Assembly: GCA_947488295.1 (NCBI GenBank)
Contig: CANKYU010000002.1
Coordinates: 248,001-312,000 of the forward strand
DNA from: an uncultured Anderseniella sp.
GTDB lineage: Bacteria; Pseudomonadota; Alphaproteobacteria; Rhizobiales; Aestuariivirgaceae
Direction of reading: 5' to 3'
DNA length: 64,000 bases
Every line of letters starts with the position of its first letter. Position 1 is the stretch's first letter. The notes under the pieces are model-generated. The model saw nothing but the letters and a program-made list of their open reading frames with translations. It searched no databases and was not told the DNA's origin. The position numbers and the translations under genes were made by a program. Positions 7,784 through 18,315 of the stretch are shown piece after piece.

Positions 7784-9120
7784 GTTCTTCCGACACCCTT
7801 TCATCTGCCGAGCAGTTTCTCGATCTGGCCCGCAAGGCAGGCGCCGATGCTGCCGATGTGCTGGCTGTCGCCGGGACCTCCGTGCAGGTCAGGGTCAGGA
7901 ATGGTGCCACAGACAAAGTGGAAAGATCGGAAGCCACGGATTTCGGCCTGCGTGTGTTCGTCAACGGCGCAAGCGCCGTGGTGTCCGGCACGGCACGCAC
8001 CGCCCAGGATTACCAGACCCTGGCAGAACGCGCCGTTGCGATGGCAAGGATTGCGCCGCCGGATGCGTCCTTGAGCCTGCAGGATACAACCGGCAGAGCC
8101 GACGCGCCGGAACGGCTTGAACTTGCCGATGATGCCCGGCCCGACACCGAAACCCTGACCGGCCTGGCGCTGGCCGCCGAAGCGGCCTGCCATGAGGTCA
8201 AGGGGATCACCAAAACCGACGGGTCAGGGGCAAGTGCCGGCCATCGTGAAATCGCGCTGGTCACATCGAACGGTTTTTCAGGCGGCTATGAGCGCACGGG
8301 TTATTCCATATCCGCATCGGCAATAGCCGGTGAAGGCACGTCGATGGAACGGGACTACGACTATTCTTCCAAGGTGCATTTCGCCGACCTGGAAGACGCC
8401 GGCACAATCGGCAGGCGAGCCGGTGAACGGGCAGTGCGCGCGCTGAACCCGCGCAAGATGGCCTCGCAGAAATGTCCGGTGATGTTCGAGGCTCGCCTGG
8501 CCAGTTCCTTCCCGTCCCTTTTGGCTCAGGCCGCCAACGGGTCCGGCGTGGTGCGCGGCACCAGTTTTCTCAAGGACATGATGGGCAAGCAGGTCTTTGC
8601 CAGCGGCATAACCATTATCGATGAACCGCAACTGGTGCGCGGGCTGTCTTCGAAACCCTTCGATGCGGAAGGCACCATATGCGAGGCATTCAACCTTGTC
8701 GAAGACGGGGTATTGTCAAACTGGCTGCTGGACGGGCGCACCGCCGCCAAGCTGGAACTGACCAGCAATGGCCGGGCCGCGCGCTCAACCGGGGGGCAAC
8801 CGTCGCCATCTTCGACAAATCTCTGGCTGGCCAACGGCAGTGTTGCAGTGGCCGACATGATATCGGGCATCAGTGACGGCATCCTGATAACGTCCATGTT
8901 TTCATCCGGCGTCAACATGGTCACCGGCGACTATTCGAGAGGTGCCGCCGGACTTCGCATCGAGAACGGCGAAATCACCCATCCGGTCAGTGAAATCACC
9001 ATTGCCGGCAACCTGAAGGACATGTTCATCAACCTGACACCCGGTAATGACCTTGAGATGAAATCAAGCACCAACGCACCCACCTGCCTCGTGGAAGGAA
9101 TGACCGTTGCAGGCGCCTGA
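7780..9120 (+). CDS. pmbA: TldD/PmbA family protein (TldE/PmbA metalloprotease subunit)
   Basis: 446 residues, the usual size of PmbA/TldE. It shows the N-terminal domain (FLDLARKAGADAADVLAV), the central NGFSGGYERTGYSISASAIAGEG region and the C-terminal segments RGTSFLKDMMGKQVF, STNLWLANGSVAVADMISGISDG and MFSSGVNMVTGDYSRGAAGLRIENGEITHPVSEITIAGNL (given here in parts of one continuous stretch). With TldD it forms a heterodimeric Zn protease; in Enterobacteria this matures microcin B17 and degrades CcdA. The HExxxH zinc site belongs to TldD and, as expected, is absent here. No tldD lies in this window. Confidence 0.92.
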   Translation: MSSSDTLSSAEQFLDLARKAGADAADVLAVAGTSVQVRVRNGATDKVERSEATDFGLRVFVNGASAVVSGTARTAQDYQTLAERAVAMARIAPPDASLSLQDTTGRADAPERLELADDARPDTETLTGLALAAEAACHEVKGITKTDGSGASAGHREIALVTSNGFSGGYERTGYSISASAIAGEGTSMERDYDYSSKVHFADLEDAGTIGRRAGERAVRALNPRKMASQKCPVMFEARLASSFPSLLAQAANGSGVVRGTSFLKDMMGKQVFASGITIIDEPQLVRGLSSKPFDAEGTICEAFNLVEDGVLSNWLLDGRTAAKLELTSNGRAARSTGGQPSPSSTNLWLANGSVAVADMISGISDGILITSMFSSGVNMVTGDYSRGAAGLRIENGEITHPVSEITIAGNLKDMFINLTPGNDLEMKSSTNAPTCLVEGMTVAGA

Positions 9121-9121
9121 C

Positions 9122-9919
9122 ATGACATCAGCCGGTCTCTGGCAGAAACAGCACGAACTGTTATGCGATGCCGTACGCGAAGCCGGCGAACTGGCGCTGC
9201 GCATGTCGAGGGCCGGTGTCGACAGTTGGGACAAGACAGACGGCACCCCGGTGTCGGACGCTGATCTGGCTGTCGACAAGCTGCTGGCGGCAAGACTGCA
9301 GGCTGAGACACCTGAGTTTGGCTGGCTGTCGGAAGAAATCGGCCGCGAAGACGGAACACAGGGAAAGTCCAATGTCTGGGTGGTTGACCCCATCGACGGC
9401 ACATCGGCCTATTTGAGCGGGTCTGAGCACTGGTGTGTCGGTGCCTGCCTGTTGTCACAGGGCCGGCCCGTGGCAGCAGCAGCCTTCGCCCCTGCACAGG
9501 GCAGGTTCTATGAGGCGATGCTGGGCGCCGGTGCCCGCTTGAACGGCAATACCATGCGGGTATCGGGCAAGCAGGAACTCGACGGCTCCAGCTTTGTTGC
9601 CCACAAGAGCGCCATCAGCCAAAGCAAATGGAAATCGCCGGTTCCGCAGATCAACTGTGCCATGACAACATCGCTGATTCTGCGTCACTGTGTTGTCGCG
9701 ACAGGTGAGTTTGACGGCGCCATCGCGTTCGGCAAAAAGCATGACTGGGATCTGGCTCCCGGCGACCTGATCGTGCATGAAGCCGGCGGCAGCACACGTG
9801 ATCTAGATGCCAGGCGCTTCGTTTACAATCGTGCCGGAACGCGCCAGAACGGCCTCATGGCCGGATCAAAAGCACTGCTTGACGAGATCAGGGAACGGCT
9901 TCATACGGTTGCTGCCTGA
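9122..9919 (+). CDS. cysQ: 3'(2'),5'-bisphosphate nucleotidase (inositol-monophosphatase family)
   Basis: 265 residues from the ATG 1 bp after the pmbA stop; an in-frame ATG 15 bp upstream inside pmbA is less likely. The metal-binding motif NVWVVDPIDGTSAYLSG lies near residues 83-99, the acidic residues of SEEIGRED precede it, and the second signature WDLAPGDLIVHEAGG is near residue 210. CysQ hydrolyses 3'-phosphoadenosine 5'-phosphate, the by-product of sulfate assimilation and of phosphopantetheine transfer, with Mg2+. Inositol monophosphatases share these motifs, so substrate is by family and genomic habit (cysQ next to DUF4170 is common in Hyphomicrobiales). Confidence 0.85.
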   Translation: MTSAGLWQKQHELLCDAVREAGELALRMSRAGVDSWDKTDGTPVSDADLAVDKLLAARLQAETPEFGWLSEEIGREDGTQGKSNVWVVDPIDGTSAYLSGSEHWCVGACLLSQGRPVAAAAFAPAQGRFYEAMLGAGARLNGNTMRVSGKQELDGSSFVAHKSAISQSKWKSPVPQINCAMTTSLILRHCVVATGEFDGAIAFGKKHDWDLAPGDLIVHEAGGSTRDLDARRFVYNRAGTRQNGLMAGSKALLDEIRERLHTVAA

Positions 9920-9953
9920 GCAAACCGCCATCGAAAATACGGGAATCACAACA

Positions 9954-10190
9954 ATGTCCGACACCGCCAAACAATCCGATCAGTTGCTGCACCTCGTGTT
10001 TGGCGGCGAGCTTGAGAGCCTCGACGGCGTGCGCTTCAAGGATCTCGAACATCTCGATGTGGTGGGTATTTATCCGAACTATGCCGCAGCCAAGGAAGCC
10101 TGGCAGGAAAAGGCCCGCGCCACCATAGACATTGCCGAGATGCGCTATTTCATTGTGCATCTGCACCGCCTGCTCGATCCCGAGAACTGA
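9954..10190 (+). CDS. DUF4170 domain-containing protein
   Basis: 78 residues starting MSDTAKQSDQLLHLVFGGEL. The body DLEHLDVVGIYPNYAAAKEAWQ and MRYFIVHLHRLLDPE near the C-terminus are typical of DUF4170, a small cytosolic protein of alphaproteobacteria without known activity. The longer open frame upstream overlaps the end of cysQ and is discarded. It is the last gene of the ubiA operon and converges on ribF, 16 bp away. Confidence 0.85.
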   Translation: MSDTAKQSDQLLHLVFGGELESLDGVRFKDLEHLDVVGIYPNYAAAKEAWQEKARATIDIAEMRYFIVHLHRLLDPEN

Positions 10191-10206
10191 CAGGCCGGGC
10201 TGCAGG

Positions 10207-11220
10207 TCACCTCAGTTCCTGGTACAGCCTGCCCGACATCTGAGCTGCCAGCAGCGGCAGTCCGGCATCAACCGCTGCATCTTCATGCAGCAGTTTGCGA
10301 ATGTCGTCGCAGTCGCGGTTCATCTGCGCAACGAGGGCGTCAAGATCGTCAAACTTCTCGTCCGGCCTGATCATGTCGACAAACTCGACCGCCAGTTCGT
10401 GGCCGTACAGATCGCCGTCAAAGTCCAGCAGAAATGCTTCCAGGAACACCCGGTCCGTGTCGAATGTCGGCCGCCAACCGAAATAGGCCGCCCCCATCAG
10501 CACTTTTTGCCTGTCGCCCGACAAGTCCCTGACCCGCACCGCATAAATGCCGTGACAGGGCTCCATGCCCGGGTCCAGCATGATGTTGGCCGTTGGAAAC
10601 CCGATCGTGTGACCGCGCCGGTCTCCCCTGATGACCTTGCCGATCACTGTCCAGCGGTACCCCAGCTGGGCATTGGCCTGTTCGATATTGCCGGCATGCA
10701 GCGCGGCGCGTACCGACGATGAGGAAAACGGCGATGTGCCGTCCTCACGGGTCACCTGATCCACAATGGTCACCCCAAAACCGAACCGGCCGCCCAGTTC
10801 CTGCAACAGCGCGGGGCTGCCGCGTCTGCCCTTGCCGAAATGAAAATCATATCCCGACACAATGTGGCTGATACCAAGTGCGCGAACCAGGTAGCGTTCG
10901 ACAAAATCTTCCGCCTCCACAGAGGCAAGGTCTCGATTGAAAGGAATGGCGGCACAGAAATCGACGCCGAAACTGCGCGCCAATGCTGCCTTCAGGCGTG
11001 GCGGCGTCAACCGGAACACAGGTTGCTCGGGCTGGAAAACAGATTTGGGATGCGGTTCAAACGTGACCAGGCCGGACGGTGAACCGGCCGTGCGGGCGAT
11101 GTCGACAGCGGTTTGCGCCAATGCCTGGTGGCCCAGATGCAGACCGTCAAAATTACCTATAGCCACACATGCGCCCTTCAACGCACCTGCCACCTCGGTC
11201 TGATCAATCAGCTCCAGCAT
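10207..11220 (-). CDS. ribF: Bifunctional riboflavin kinase/FAD synthetase
   Basis: 337 residues, slightly longer than the ~310 norm. The N-terminal FAD synthetase domain has the nucleotidyltransferase motif IGNFDGLHLGHQAL (residues 22-35) and SGYDFHFGKGRRG; the C-terminal riboflavin kinase domain begins with GKVIRGDRRGHTIGFPTANI, containing the PTAN motif. The enzyme phosphorylates riboflavin to FMN and adenylates it to FAD. The C-terminal 15 residues (LPLLAAQMSGRLYQELR) are an ordinary extension. It follows the HAD hydrolase gene on the same strand with a 103-bp gap. Confidence 0.95.
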   Translation of the reverse strand: MLELIDQTEVAGALKGACVAIGNFDGLHLGHQALAQTAVDIARTAGSPSGLVTFEPHPKSVFQPEQPVFRLTPPRLKAALARSFGVDFCAAIPFNRDLASVEAEDFVERYLVRALGISHIVSGYDFHFGKGRRGSPALLQELGGRFGFGVTIVDQVTREDGTSPFSSSSVRAALHAGNIEQANAQLGYRWTVIGKVIRGDRRGHTIGFPTANIMLDPGMEPCHGIYAVRVRDLSGDRQKVLMGAAYFGWRPTFDTDRVFLEAFLLDFDGDLYGHELAVEFVDMIRPDEKFDDLDALVAQMNRDCDDIRKLLHEDAAVDAGLPLLAAQMSGRLYQELR

Positions 11221-11323
11221 AAATCAACAATCCCGAACGAGCAGCACCCAACACATCCGGCAGGCAGGTTGATGCGATAGGGTTGTGCCGTGGTTTTCTA
11301 AAAATGACATGACCGGCCGTCCA

Positions 11324-12208
11324 TTACCACACAAGTCCTGCAGCCACACCAGCCACCTGCAAGCCCGGCATGGAAGCAGCCAGCTCAGCAGCAATTGCGT
11401 GTGCATTTGCGCCGTGATGATCATCTGCATGAATGCCACCGGTGATGAAATGCACTGCCAGCTTGTTGGCGCGGGCGCCTTCAACGTCGGTTGGCAATCC
11501 ATCCCCGATGGCCAGCACCTGTGACCGTTCGATATCCCGTTTCATTATGTCGCCGGCACGCTCAAGCGACACCTGATAGATAGGCGGGTACGGTTTGCCG
11601 GCCATCTCGACCTCGCCACCGAGTTCTGTGTAGACATCCGCCAGTGCGCCTGCACACGGATACAACCTGCCACCGACACTAACCACACGGTCCGGGTTGG
11701 CACAGATGAAAGGCAGGTTACGTGCCTGCATTTGCGACAGCACGGGACGGTAGTCATCAGGCGTTTCACCCCTGCCACCATCGCGGCCGTCATTGTTCAG
11801 GCCCGTACACAGCACCGCGTCGGCGTCATCCAGCGCTGTCCAGTTGACGGGCAATCCCTCCAGCAGGCTGGCGTCTTCGTCGGGGCCAAGATGAAACAGG
11901 TTACTGCCGGCTCGGCTCCTGACCAGCTCACGGGTTACATCACCGGAACTCACAACCGCATCATAGGCGCTGTCCGGCACGCCAAACCGCTGCATTTGCG
12001 GCACGATCACATGGCTGGGCCGGGGCGCATTTGTGATGAGAATAACACAACCGCCTGCTTCGCGATGCCGAACCAGCGCCTCGGCCGCGCCAGGGTAGGC
12101 CTTGCATCCATCGTGAACCACGCCCCAGACATCACACAGCCAAACGGGATAGGCCGTGCTCAAATGACATGCAGCCTCGGCAACTGAACTAGACCGGTTG
12201 GTTGACAT
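11324..12208 (-). CDS. HAD-superfamily hydrolase, class IIA (TIGR01459 type)
   Basis: 294 residues. Motif I reads WLCDVWGVVHDG (residues 24-35), with the nucleophile Asp and the WG of the alphaproteobacterial TIGR01459 group. Motif II is LITNAPRP, and motif III/IV is the lysine of AGKPYPPIY with the acidic pair in VLAIGDGLPTDVEGARA. The class IIA cap lies between motifs II and III. Relatives dephosphorylate small phosphorylated metabolites such as 4-nitrophenyl phosphate or sugar phosphates; no substrate is known for this group. Position next to ribF is conserved in Hyphomicrobiales and has led others to suspect a flavin-related phosphatase, but that is inference. Confidence 0.88.
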   Translation of the reverse strand: MSTNRSSSVAEAACHLSTAYPVWLCDVWGVVHDGCKAYPGAAEALVRHREAGGCVILITNAPRPSHVIVPQMQRFGVPDSAYDAVVSSGDVTRELVRSRAGSNLFHLGPDEDASLLEGLPVNWTALDDADAVLCTGLNNDGRDGGRGETPDDYRPVLSQMQARNLPFICANPDRVVSVGGRLYPCAGALADVYTELGGEVEMAGKPYPPIYQVSLERAGDIMKRDIERSQVLAIGDGLPTDVEGARANKLAVHFITGGIHADDHHGANAHAIAAELAASMPGLQVAGVAAGLVW

Positions 12209-12216
12209 GATATCTG

Positions 12217-13389
12217 TTACGCAACCTGTGCCGCGCTGGACGCGTTAAGTGCACGTTCGCGCACGGCACGGGGGCTGGAAAACCCGGGACCGCGCCCGAG
12301 TGAAGATGCATGCATCAAGGATGTTGCCTCGTCAGGCTGCTCAACACCTGACGCGATCAGGGCAATGTTATTGGCCTGTGTTTGATGAAGCAGTTCGTCC
12401 GCGGTTATTCCAGGCTGTGCCGGTTGTACCAGGCCTTCGCCCGGCACATCGATAAAGGCAAAGCCCAGCTCGGACAGCGAGGGCAGTTCGTCATACAGCA
12501 TGCCTTCCCCGGTGAGGCAGAACGTTGCGCCCAGGCTGGCAAGCCAGGCCAGTCCCTGCAGACCAGCCTCACTCAGCCCGGCAAGAGCTGTGTGGTGTAT
12601 GTCCAGCACAATGCCGGCAGCAGCCTCCGGATTGGCCTGAAGCAGACCGACGAGTTCCTGCAGTGCCTTGGTGTTTTCAAGCGTCGCAACAGAGATCGGG
12701 CAAAAAATACCGGTTGCACCGCGGCGTGCGCGCAATTTTTCAAGTAGAGGCAGGACCTGCTGCAGCAGCTGACCGTCCAGCGCGGGGTCCCACAAGTTGC
12801 TGTGACCGTTCAGCACAGGCAGGTCGGCAGACGCAACGATATGGGTCAAATCGGCAGGTGACTGGTCTCGCAACCGGAAGCTTGCCTTGTAATAGGCAGT
12901 GCGCCCTTCAGCCAGCCGAACCACAGGTTCAAGAAACAACTGGACCGGTTGCGGACGCTGTATCTGGGCATGTGTCAGCCGCTTCGGCGCCCGCGACGGC
13001 CGCATTGCGGGCGTCTGTGTCTTTACAGCCGGGCGTTGCGCAGCCGGTGTCAGCTGGTACGTCCGCCCATTGTCCGGTGTGTCCGCACGGGACTTGCCGG
13101 CATCAAGTCGTGACCCCAGATCGGACAGGCGTTGCGCCTGATCAGCCATGCGACGAGACAGGCTTTCAATATCGTTGGTGTTTTTGCCGAGACGCTGGGA
13201 AAGCATGTTGTTCAGCCGCGTATTGCCGTCTTCATTAGCCGGGATGGAGGCTGCCGCTGATACAATCATAGCCACTGCCAGACAGGACACGGCCGCCAGC
13301 AACGCGATGTCATAGCGTACAAGCACAAAAATGCACACTGCCGCCAAAACAAGCGCACTAACTGAAAACAGCCAAACCAGCAGCTTCAT
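12217..13389 (-). CDS. Membrane protein with degenerate EAL domain
   Basis: 390 residues from the ATG at 13389, preceded by GGGGTGGGA; a GTG 15 bp upstream is the alternative. Two N-terminal membrane segments (LVWLFSVSALVLAAVCIFVL and IALLAAVSCLAVAMIVSAA) are followed by a coiled-coil-like stretch (RLGKNTNDIESLSRRMADQAQRL), a proline-rich linker and an EAL-like fold from about residue 150 (QLFLEPVVRLAEGRTAYYKASFRLR). The glutamate-alanine-leucine signature is replaced by KASF, and the later metal-binding ExN and DDFG-type motifs are not recognisable; ILDIHHTAL and LGATFCLTGEG occupy those places. It is therefore probably a catalytically inactive c-di-GMP-related receptor or scaffold. It ends 8 bp before the HAD gene, suggesting co-transcription. 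Confidence 0.75.
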   Translation of the reverse strand: MKLLVWLFSVSALVLAAVCIFVLVRYDIALLAAVSCLAVAMIVSAAASIPANEDGNTRLNNMLSQRLGKNTNDIESLSRRMADQAQRLSDLGSRLDAGKSRADTPDNGRTYQLTPAAQRPAVKTQTPAMRPSRAPKRLTHAQIQRPQPVQLFLEPVVRLAEGRTAYYKASFRLRDQSPADLTHIVASADLPVLNGHSNLWDPALDGQLLQQVLPLLEKLRARRGATGIFCPISVATLENTKALQELVGLLQANPEAAAGIVLDIHHTALAGLSEAGLQGLAWLASLGATFCLTGEGMLYDELPSLSELGFAFIDVPGEGLVQPAQPGITADELLHQTQANNIALIASGVEQPDEATSLMHASSLGRGPGFSSPRAVRERALNASSAAQVA

Positions 13390-13695
13390 TCGTTCAAGTC
13401 CCACCCCATGACTGCTGAGTTCAGCAGCGGTTGCCCGGTATAGGATAAAATACTAACTCGCTCAACAAGTGTAGCCAATTGAGCGATGTTTAAAAGTCAA
13501 TACATGGTTAAGGCGGCCCGCTTTTGTTTCAACGCCGTGACAAATTGTTACGTACAAGCGATTCTCCGCACCTTGCACATGACATCAAATATCCTCATTA
13601 TGCCGCCGGGAAAGCGGACGGGTTGATGCAAAATCACGCCAGGCGGGTGGTTCCACTGCATTGACGACAACAATTAGACCGACAGGACCTGAAAT
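13390..13695. other. Gene-free stretch between divergent genes
   Basis: The 306 bp between the degenerate EAL gene (minus) and the small exported protein (plus) hold no open frame with coding character. I see no clear sigma-70 pair or repeat. It must contain both promoters. Confidence 0.5.
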
Positions 13696-14079
13696 ATGAT
13701 TTTTGGACGACTTTTCATCATGGCAGGCGTAGCTGTGGCGGCGATGAATTTTTCCGGCACAACGAATGTTGCGCACGCGGCTTCGTGCGGCGCCACGTGG
13801 GCTGAACCGGGCATCTACAAGATCACAGGAAACTTTCGCGGCAAGAAGGAATCTGCCGGGGCAGAGCTGACGCGCGACTGTCGTATCAATCTGAAAATTC
13901 CAGGCGTCTATACCGGCGGACCGGTCAAGCGCTCGGGCAAGTGTCTGCGCTTTACCTTCAAGATCGACAAGGAAAAGCAGCTGTTCAAAGGCAGATGGTG
14001 TGATGGTTTCGCGGTTGTCGACTGGAAGGGCAAGGATGTTCGTGCCCGGGTGAAAGCCGTGCGACAGGGTGCCAAGTAA
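13696..14079 (+). CDS. Small exported protein of unknown function
   Basis: 127 residues. A signal peptide (MIFGRLFIMAGVAVAAMNFSG, cleavage probably after AHA near residue 28) is followed by a basic mature domain with cysteines in SCGATW, RDCRINL, GKCLRF and RWCDGF. Four cysteines in about 100 residues suggest two disulfides in the periplasm. GACAGGACCTG upstream of ATG gives a reasonable ribosome binding site. No family was recognised. It is a single-gene unit closed by the hairpin terminator at 14166-14194. Confidence 0.7.
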   Translation: MIFGRLFIMAGVAVAAMNFSGTTNVAHAASCGATWAEPGIYKITGNFRGKKESAGAELTRDCRINLKIPGVYTGGPVKRSGKCLRFTFKIDKEKQLFKGRWCDGFAVVDWKGKDVRARVKAVRQGAK

Positions 14080-14165
14080 CACTATCCGGCATCCACAGCT
14101 TCGGGACATGAACATGTCCCTGCTGAGATCACGGACACACCGGTCGAATTCCTGACCCAACGCGC

Positions 14166-14194
14166 AAACCTCCGGCAATGTACCGGGGGTTTTG
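14166..14194 (+). terminator. Rho-independent terminator, probably bidirectional
   Basis: Stem AAACCTCCGG / CCGGGGGTTT (one G-T pair) with a 7-nt loop and a further T, 87 bp after the stop of the small exported protein. On the other strand the stem also ends in GGTTTG, so it may serve the membrane protein gene converging from 14632. Confidence 0.7.
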
Positions 14195-14212
14195 TCGTTC
14201 CGGAGCCGGGTT

Positions 14213-14632
14213 TCACAAGCGCAGCAGGCGACGAAGCCGCGTCGACCAAACCGCGCGTTCGCCAAAAACAGCAAGCCCGACAAGTGCCCAGCCTAAAAGC
14301 CCAATTGCATGATGTGACAATGCGGCCTTGTCCGAAAAACTCAGCAAATGCGCGATTTTCGACGGCCAGGGCGGTGACTGCACCACAATTTGCAGCGGCA
14401 GATCATCAAACAGCATCATGTAGTAAAGATAGAAGACCTGCGGGCTGAGCCAGACAAAAAGCCACAGGAATGCCGGAGCCAGAAGCAGGCGCACTGGCCA
14501 GGCCAACAGGCAGGTGAGCCTGACGAATACAGCAAGCATCAACGCAGCCAGCCCCAGAGACAGCAAGACCAGCCCGAAGCGTGCAGCCAGGGTCAGGGAG
14601 AAAAATGTGTCGCCTTCATACATGTCGACCAA
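14213..14632 (-). CDS. Small integral membrane protein, unknown
   Basis: 139 residues with three to four strongly hydrophobic segments (FGLVLLSLGLAALMLAVFV, LLLAPAFLWLFVWLSP, VFYLYYMMLF, and AIGLLGWALVGLAVFG near the C-terminus) and a basic C-terminal tail RLRRLLRL. No family was recognised. It converges on the terminator at 14166-14194 and its start lies 109 bp from the CIRCE element of groESL, divergently. The hydrophobic pattern supports a real protein rather than an antisense shadow, as nothing else is coded here. Confidence 0.65.
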   Translation of the reverse strand: MVDMYEGDTFFSLTLAARFGLVLLSLGLAALMLAVFVRLTCLLAWPVRLLLAPAFLWLFVWLSPQVFYLYYMMLFDDLPLQIVVQSPPWPSKIAHLLSFSDKAALSHHAIGLLGWALVGLAVFGERAVWSTRLRRLLRL

Positions 14633-14700
14633 CCGCGCCGTGAATTAACCATCCATGCCAACAAATGCACGCCGGGTGGAAAAAATTGTACAGCAAAACC

Positions 14701-14729
14701 TTGACGTAACGGGTCGTGCATCATACATC
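14701..14729 (+). promoter_or_regulatory. Probable groESL promoter
   Basis: A TTGACG -35-like hexamer at 14701-14706 is followed after 17 bp by TACATC at 14724-14729, a poor -10 match. Transcription would begin just before or in the CIRCE element, as expected for HrcA control. The -10 assignment is uncertain and an RpoH-type promoter overlapping the same bases is possible. Confidence 0.35.
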
Positions 14730-14741
14730 ACCCCTCAACTG

Positions 14742-14768
14742 TTGGCACTCATGTCAAGCGAGTGCTAA
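14742..14768 (+). promoter_or_regulatory. CIRCE operator (HrcA binding site)
   Basis: Inverted repeat TTGGCACTC-N9-GAGTGCTAA, matching the CIRCE consensus TTAGCACTC-N9-GAGTGCTAA at 17 of 18 arm positions. HrcA binds it and represses chaperonin transcription until heat stress titrates GroEL. It lies about 90 bp upstream of groES. Confidence 0.95.
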
Positions 14769-14856
14769 CAGGCTGGTTCGCCCGCCGGCCCGTGAGGGGC
14801 TGGATGCGGATCATCCCAATCAACCAGAGTGTTTGTATACTCAAGGAGAAGCGTAG

Positions 14857-15162
14857 ATGAATTTCCGTCCTCTGCACGATCGTGTGGTCGTTCGCCGGAT
14901 TGAGGAAGATACCAAAACAGCCGGTGGTATCATCATTCCTGAAACCGCACAGGAAAAACCCATGCAGGGTGAAGTTGTCGCCGTAGGCGCAGGCGCGCGC
15001 GACGACGCAGGCAAGCTGATTGCACCGGACGTCAAGGCTGGCGATCAGGTGCTGTTCGGCAAATGGTCCGGCACCGAAGTCAAGATTGACGGCAACGACG
15101 TGCTGATCATGAAAGAAAGCGACATCATGGGCGTTCTGGAAGGCAAGAAGTCGAAGAAGTAA
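14857..15162 (+). CDS. groES: Co-chaperonin GroES
   Basis: 101 residues, within the family range. It begins [18 protein letters not shown] and contains the mobile loop region [19 protein letters not shown] (residues 20-38) that contacts GroEL, then [18 protein letters not shown]. It forms the heptameric lid of the GroEL folding chamber. AAGGAGAAGCGTAG upstream of the ATG is a strong ribosome binding site. First gene of the CIRCE-controlled groESL operon. Confidence 0.98.
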   Translation: MNFRPLHDRVVVRRIEEDTKTAGGIIIPETAQEKPMQGEVVAVGAGARDDAGKLIAPDVKAGDQVLFGKWSGTEVKIDGNDVLIMKESDIMGVLEGKKSKK

Positions 15163-15226
15163 TGCTTCGAGACGTTCTTGTGCGCCAACGCGCCTGAAAC
15201 TGACTGACTACAATCTGTTCAAGTAA

Positions 15227-16909
<1,683 letters not shown>

Positions 16910-16937
16910 TCCACCCCCAACAGAACAGAAAACAAGA

Positions 16938-16967
16938 AACCGCGGACCGAAAGGTCCGCGGTTTTTT
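16938..16967 (+). terminator. Rho-independent terminator of groESL
   Basis: Perfect 11-bp stem AACCGCGGACC / GGTCCGCGGTT with a GAAA tetraloop, followed by TTTT. It starts 28 bp after the groEL stop. Confidence 0.93.
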
Positions 16968-17322
16968 AGTGCCTGGAGAAACACTGGCTCGATAAAGCCG
17001 TAAGGTTATTCTGCCATCCTGATCCGGCCACTAAACGGGCGGGGGTTGCTGCGCAACATTCCTGCTGCACAGCAACGCCGCCGCACCGCGCGGGCCTCCC
17101 CGGTTAAACACCAGACCCGCCTGTGAAAAATTCCGGTATTCCAGGAGTTAAGATCAACAAACCAGAATCCGGTCGACTCAAAATTCAAACCCAACGTGGA
17201 CTGATCATCACATGCGTGAGCCGCAAATAAAATGCGAAACGCGAAAATGTTGCGGCAAAACTGCTGCAGAAATGTTCACAAAACGAATGTCGTGTGCAAT
17301 TGCGCCAACCAACTCCGGGGAG
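16968..17322. other. Gene-free stretch between groEL terminator and AraC gene
   Basis: 355 bp with no supported gene. One notable structure is an imperfect hairpin at 17038-17082 (arms GGCGG..GTTGCTG and CAGCAAC.GCCGCC), without a T-run on either strand. It may be a processing or 3'-end structure of the minus-strand AraC transcript. Confidence 0.45.
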
Positions 17323-18315
17323 TTACCGGCTTCCGGCATGGCCAGCGCGGGCGCGGCGGCGGGTGGTTGACGGTTTCTCGCCATATACGTCCCGATAGAA
17401 ACTCGCAAAACGGCCGATATTGGCTACCCCGCATTCCAGGGCGATATCGGTTACGCCGGCGTCGGTTTTGTCTGTTTTGAGCCTTTCATGCACCAGTTGA
17501 AGCCGCATCAAGGCGAGGATTTCGCGCGGAGCAGCGGAGCGCACCTCCCGAAAAGCCAATTGCAAACTGCGCTGCGACACACCAATGGCAGCAGCAATCT
17601 CAGCAACCGTAAGCGGTTCGTCCAGATTGGCCCGCATGTATTCTTCAGCCTTCACCACATAACGCGCACCGGCTGACATGGCTTTCCTGGTCCCGGTTTT
17701 TTCATCCAGCCGCGAGATGAACTCACCATAAAGTTCAATCAACAGGGCTTCGATGCCCTGCACGTGCTTGCGGTCGCCCAACGCGGCAGAGCCGTTCATT
17801 ATGGCGGCGGACAGAAAATCACAAAACTTCAGCAATGGAACACTGGCGGCATCCGCATCATGGACAGCGACCCCGGATTCCAGCAGGTCACCGGTGTTTT
17901 CAAGTGCCTGACTGTCAAGTCTTGCTTTCAGCACATCGGTTGGGAACAGCACAACATTGGCTTCAAAATGCTCTTCGCCTTCGCTGAGAGCCCGGGTTGT
18001 CCGTCTGTTTGGACCAAACACCAATGCTTCATTCTGCCCGCAACTGTGCTCGGTGCGTCGGCTGCGCGCTTCCAGCCGCCCCTGCACCGGCAGCAATATC
18101 GTCGAGTGGTTCAGTTCGGTAAGGTCTATTTCATGGCCAGTCGAGCGCACGCGGCCTATCTTGATTCCAAGCTTGTCGGTGGTTGCCGTGCTGGTCTGCA
18201 AACGCCCGTTGCACGGATCGGAAAACAGGAAACCATTGGTCCGGCTGAACAGGTTGGATCGCCTGGCGTCATTCTCGCCGGACGAAGTCTGGTAATCCTC
18301 AACGTGGATATCCAC
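17323..18315 (-). CDS. AraC-family transcriptional regulator
   Basis: 330 residues. The N-terminal ~200 residues form a sensor resembling the AraC-binding-like domain (LELNHSTILLPVQGRLEARSR..). The C-terminus carries two helix-turn-helix motifs: LTVAEIAAAIGVSQRSLQLAFRE and VTDIALECGVANIGRFASFYRDVYGEKPS, the second being the conserved family signature. It should bind DNA as a ligand-responsive activator. It is divergent from the small membrane protein and envelope genes at 18585-21132, 269 bp away, so these are its nearest candidate targets; no ligand can be inferred. The extreme C-terminus (TTRRRARAGHAGSR) is basic. Confidence 0.9.
   Translation of the reverse strand: MDIHVEDYQTSSGENDARRSNLFSRTNGFLFSDPCNGRLQTSTATTDKLGIKIGRVRSTGHEIDLTELNHSTILLPVQGRLEARSRRTEHSCGQNEALVFGPNRRTTRALSEGEEHFEANVVLFPTDVLKARLDSQALENTGDLLESGVAVHDADAASVPLLKFCDFLSAAIMNGSAALGDRKHVQGIEALLIELYGEFISRLDEKTGTRKAMSAGARYVVKAEEYMRANLDEPLTVAEIAAAIGVSQRSLQLAFREVRSAAPREILALMRLQLVHERLKTDKTDAGVTDIALECGVANIGRFASFYRDVYGEKPSTTRRRARAGHAGSR

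Noticed and set aside
13585..14283. Minus-strand open frame of 232 codons over the small exported protein
   Set aside because: The plus-strand protein has a signal peptide, ribosome site and terminator; the antisense frame has none of these.
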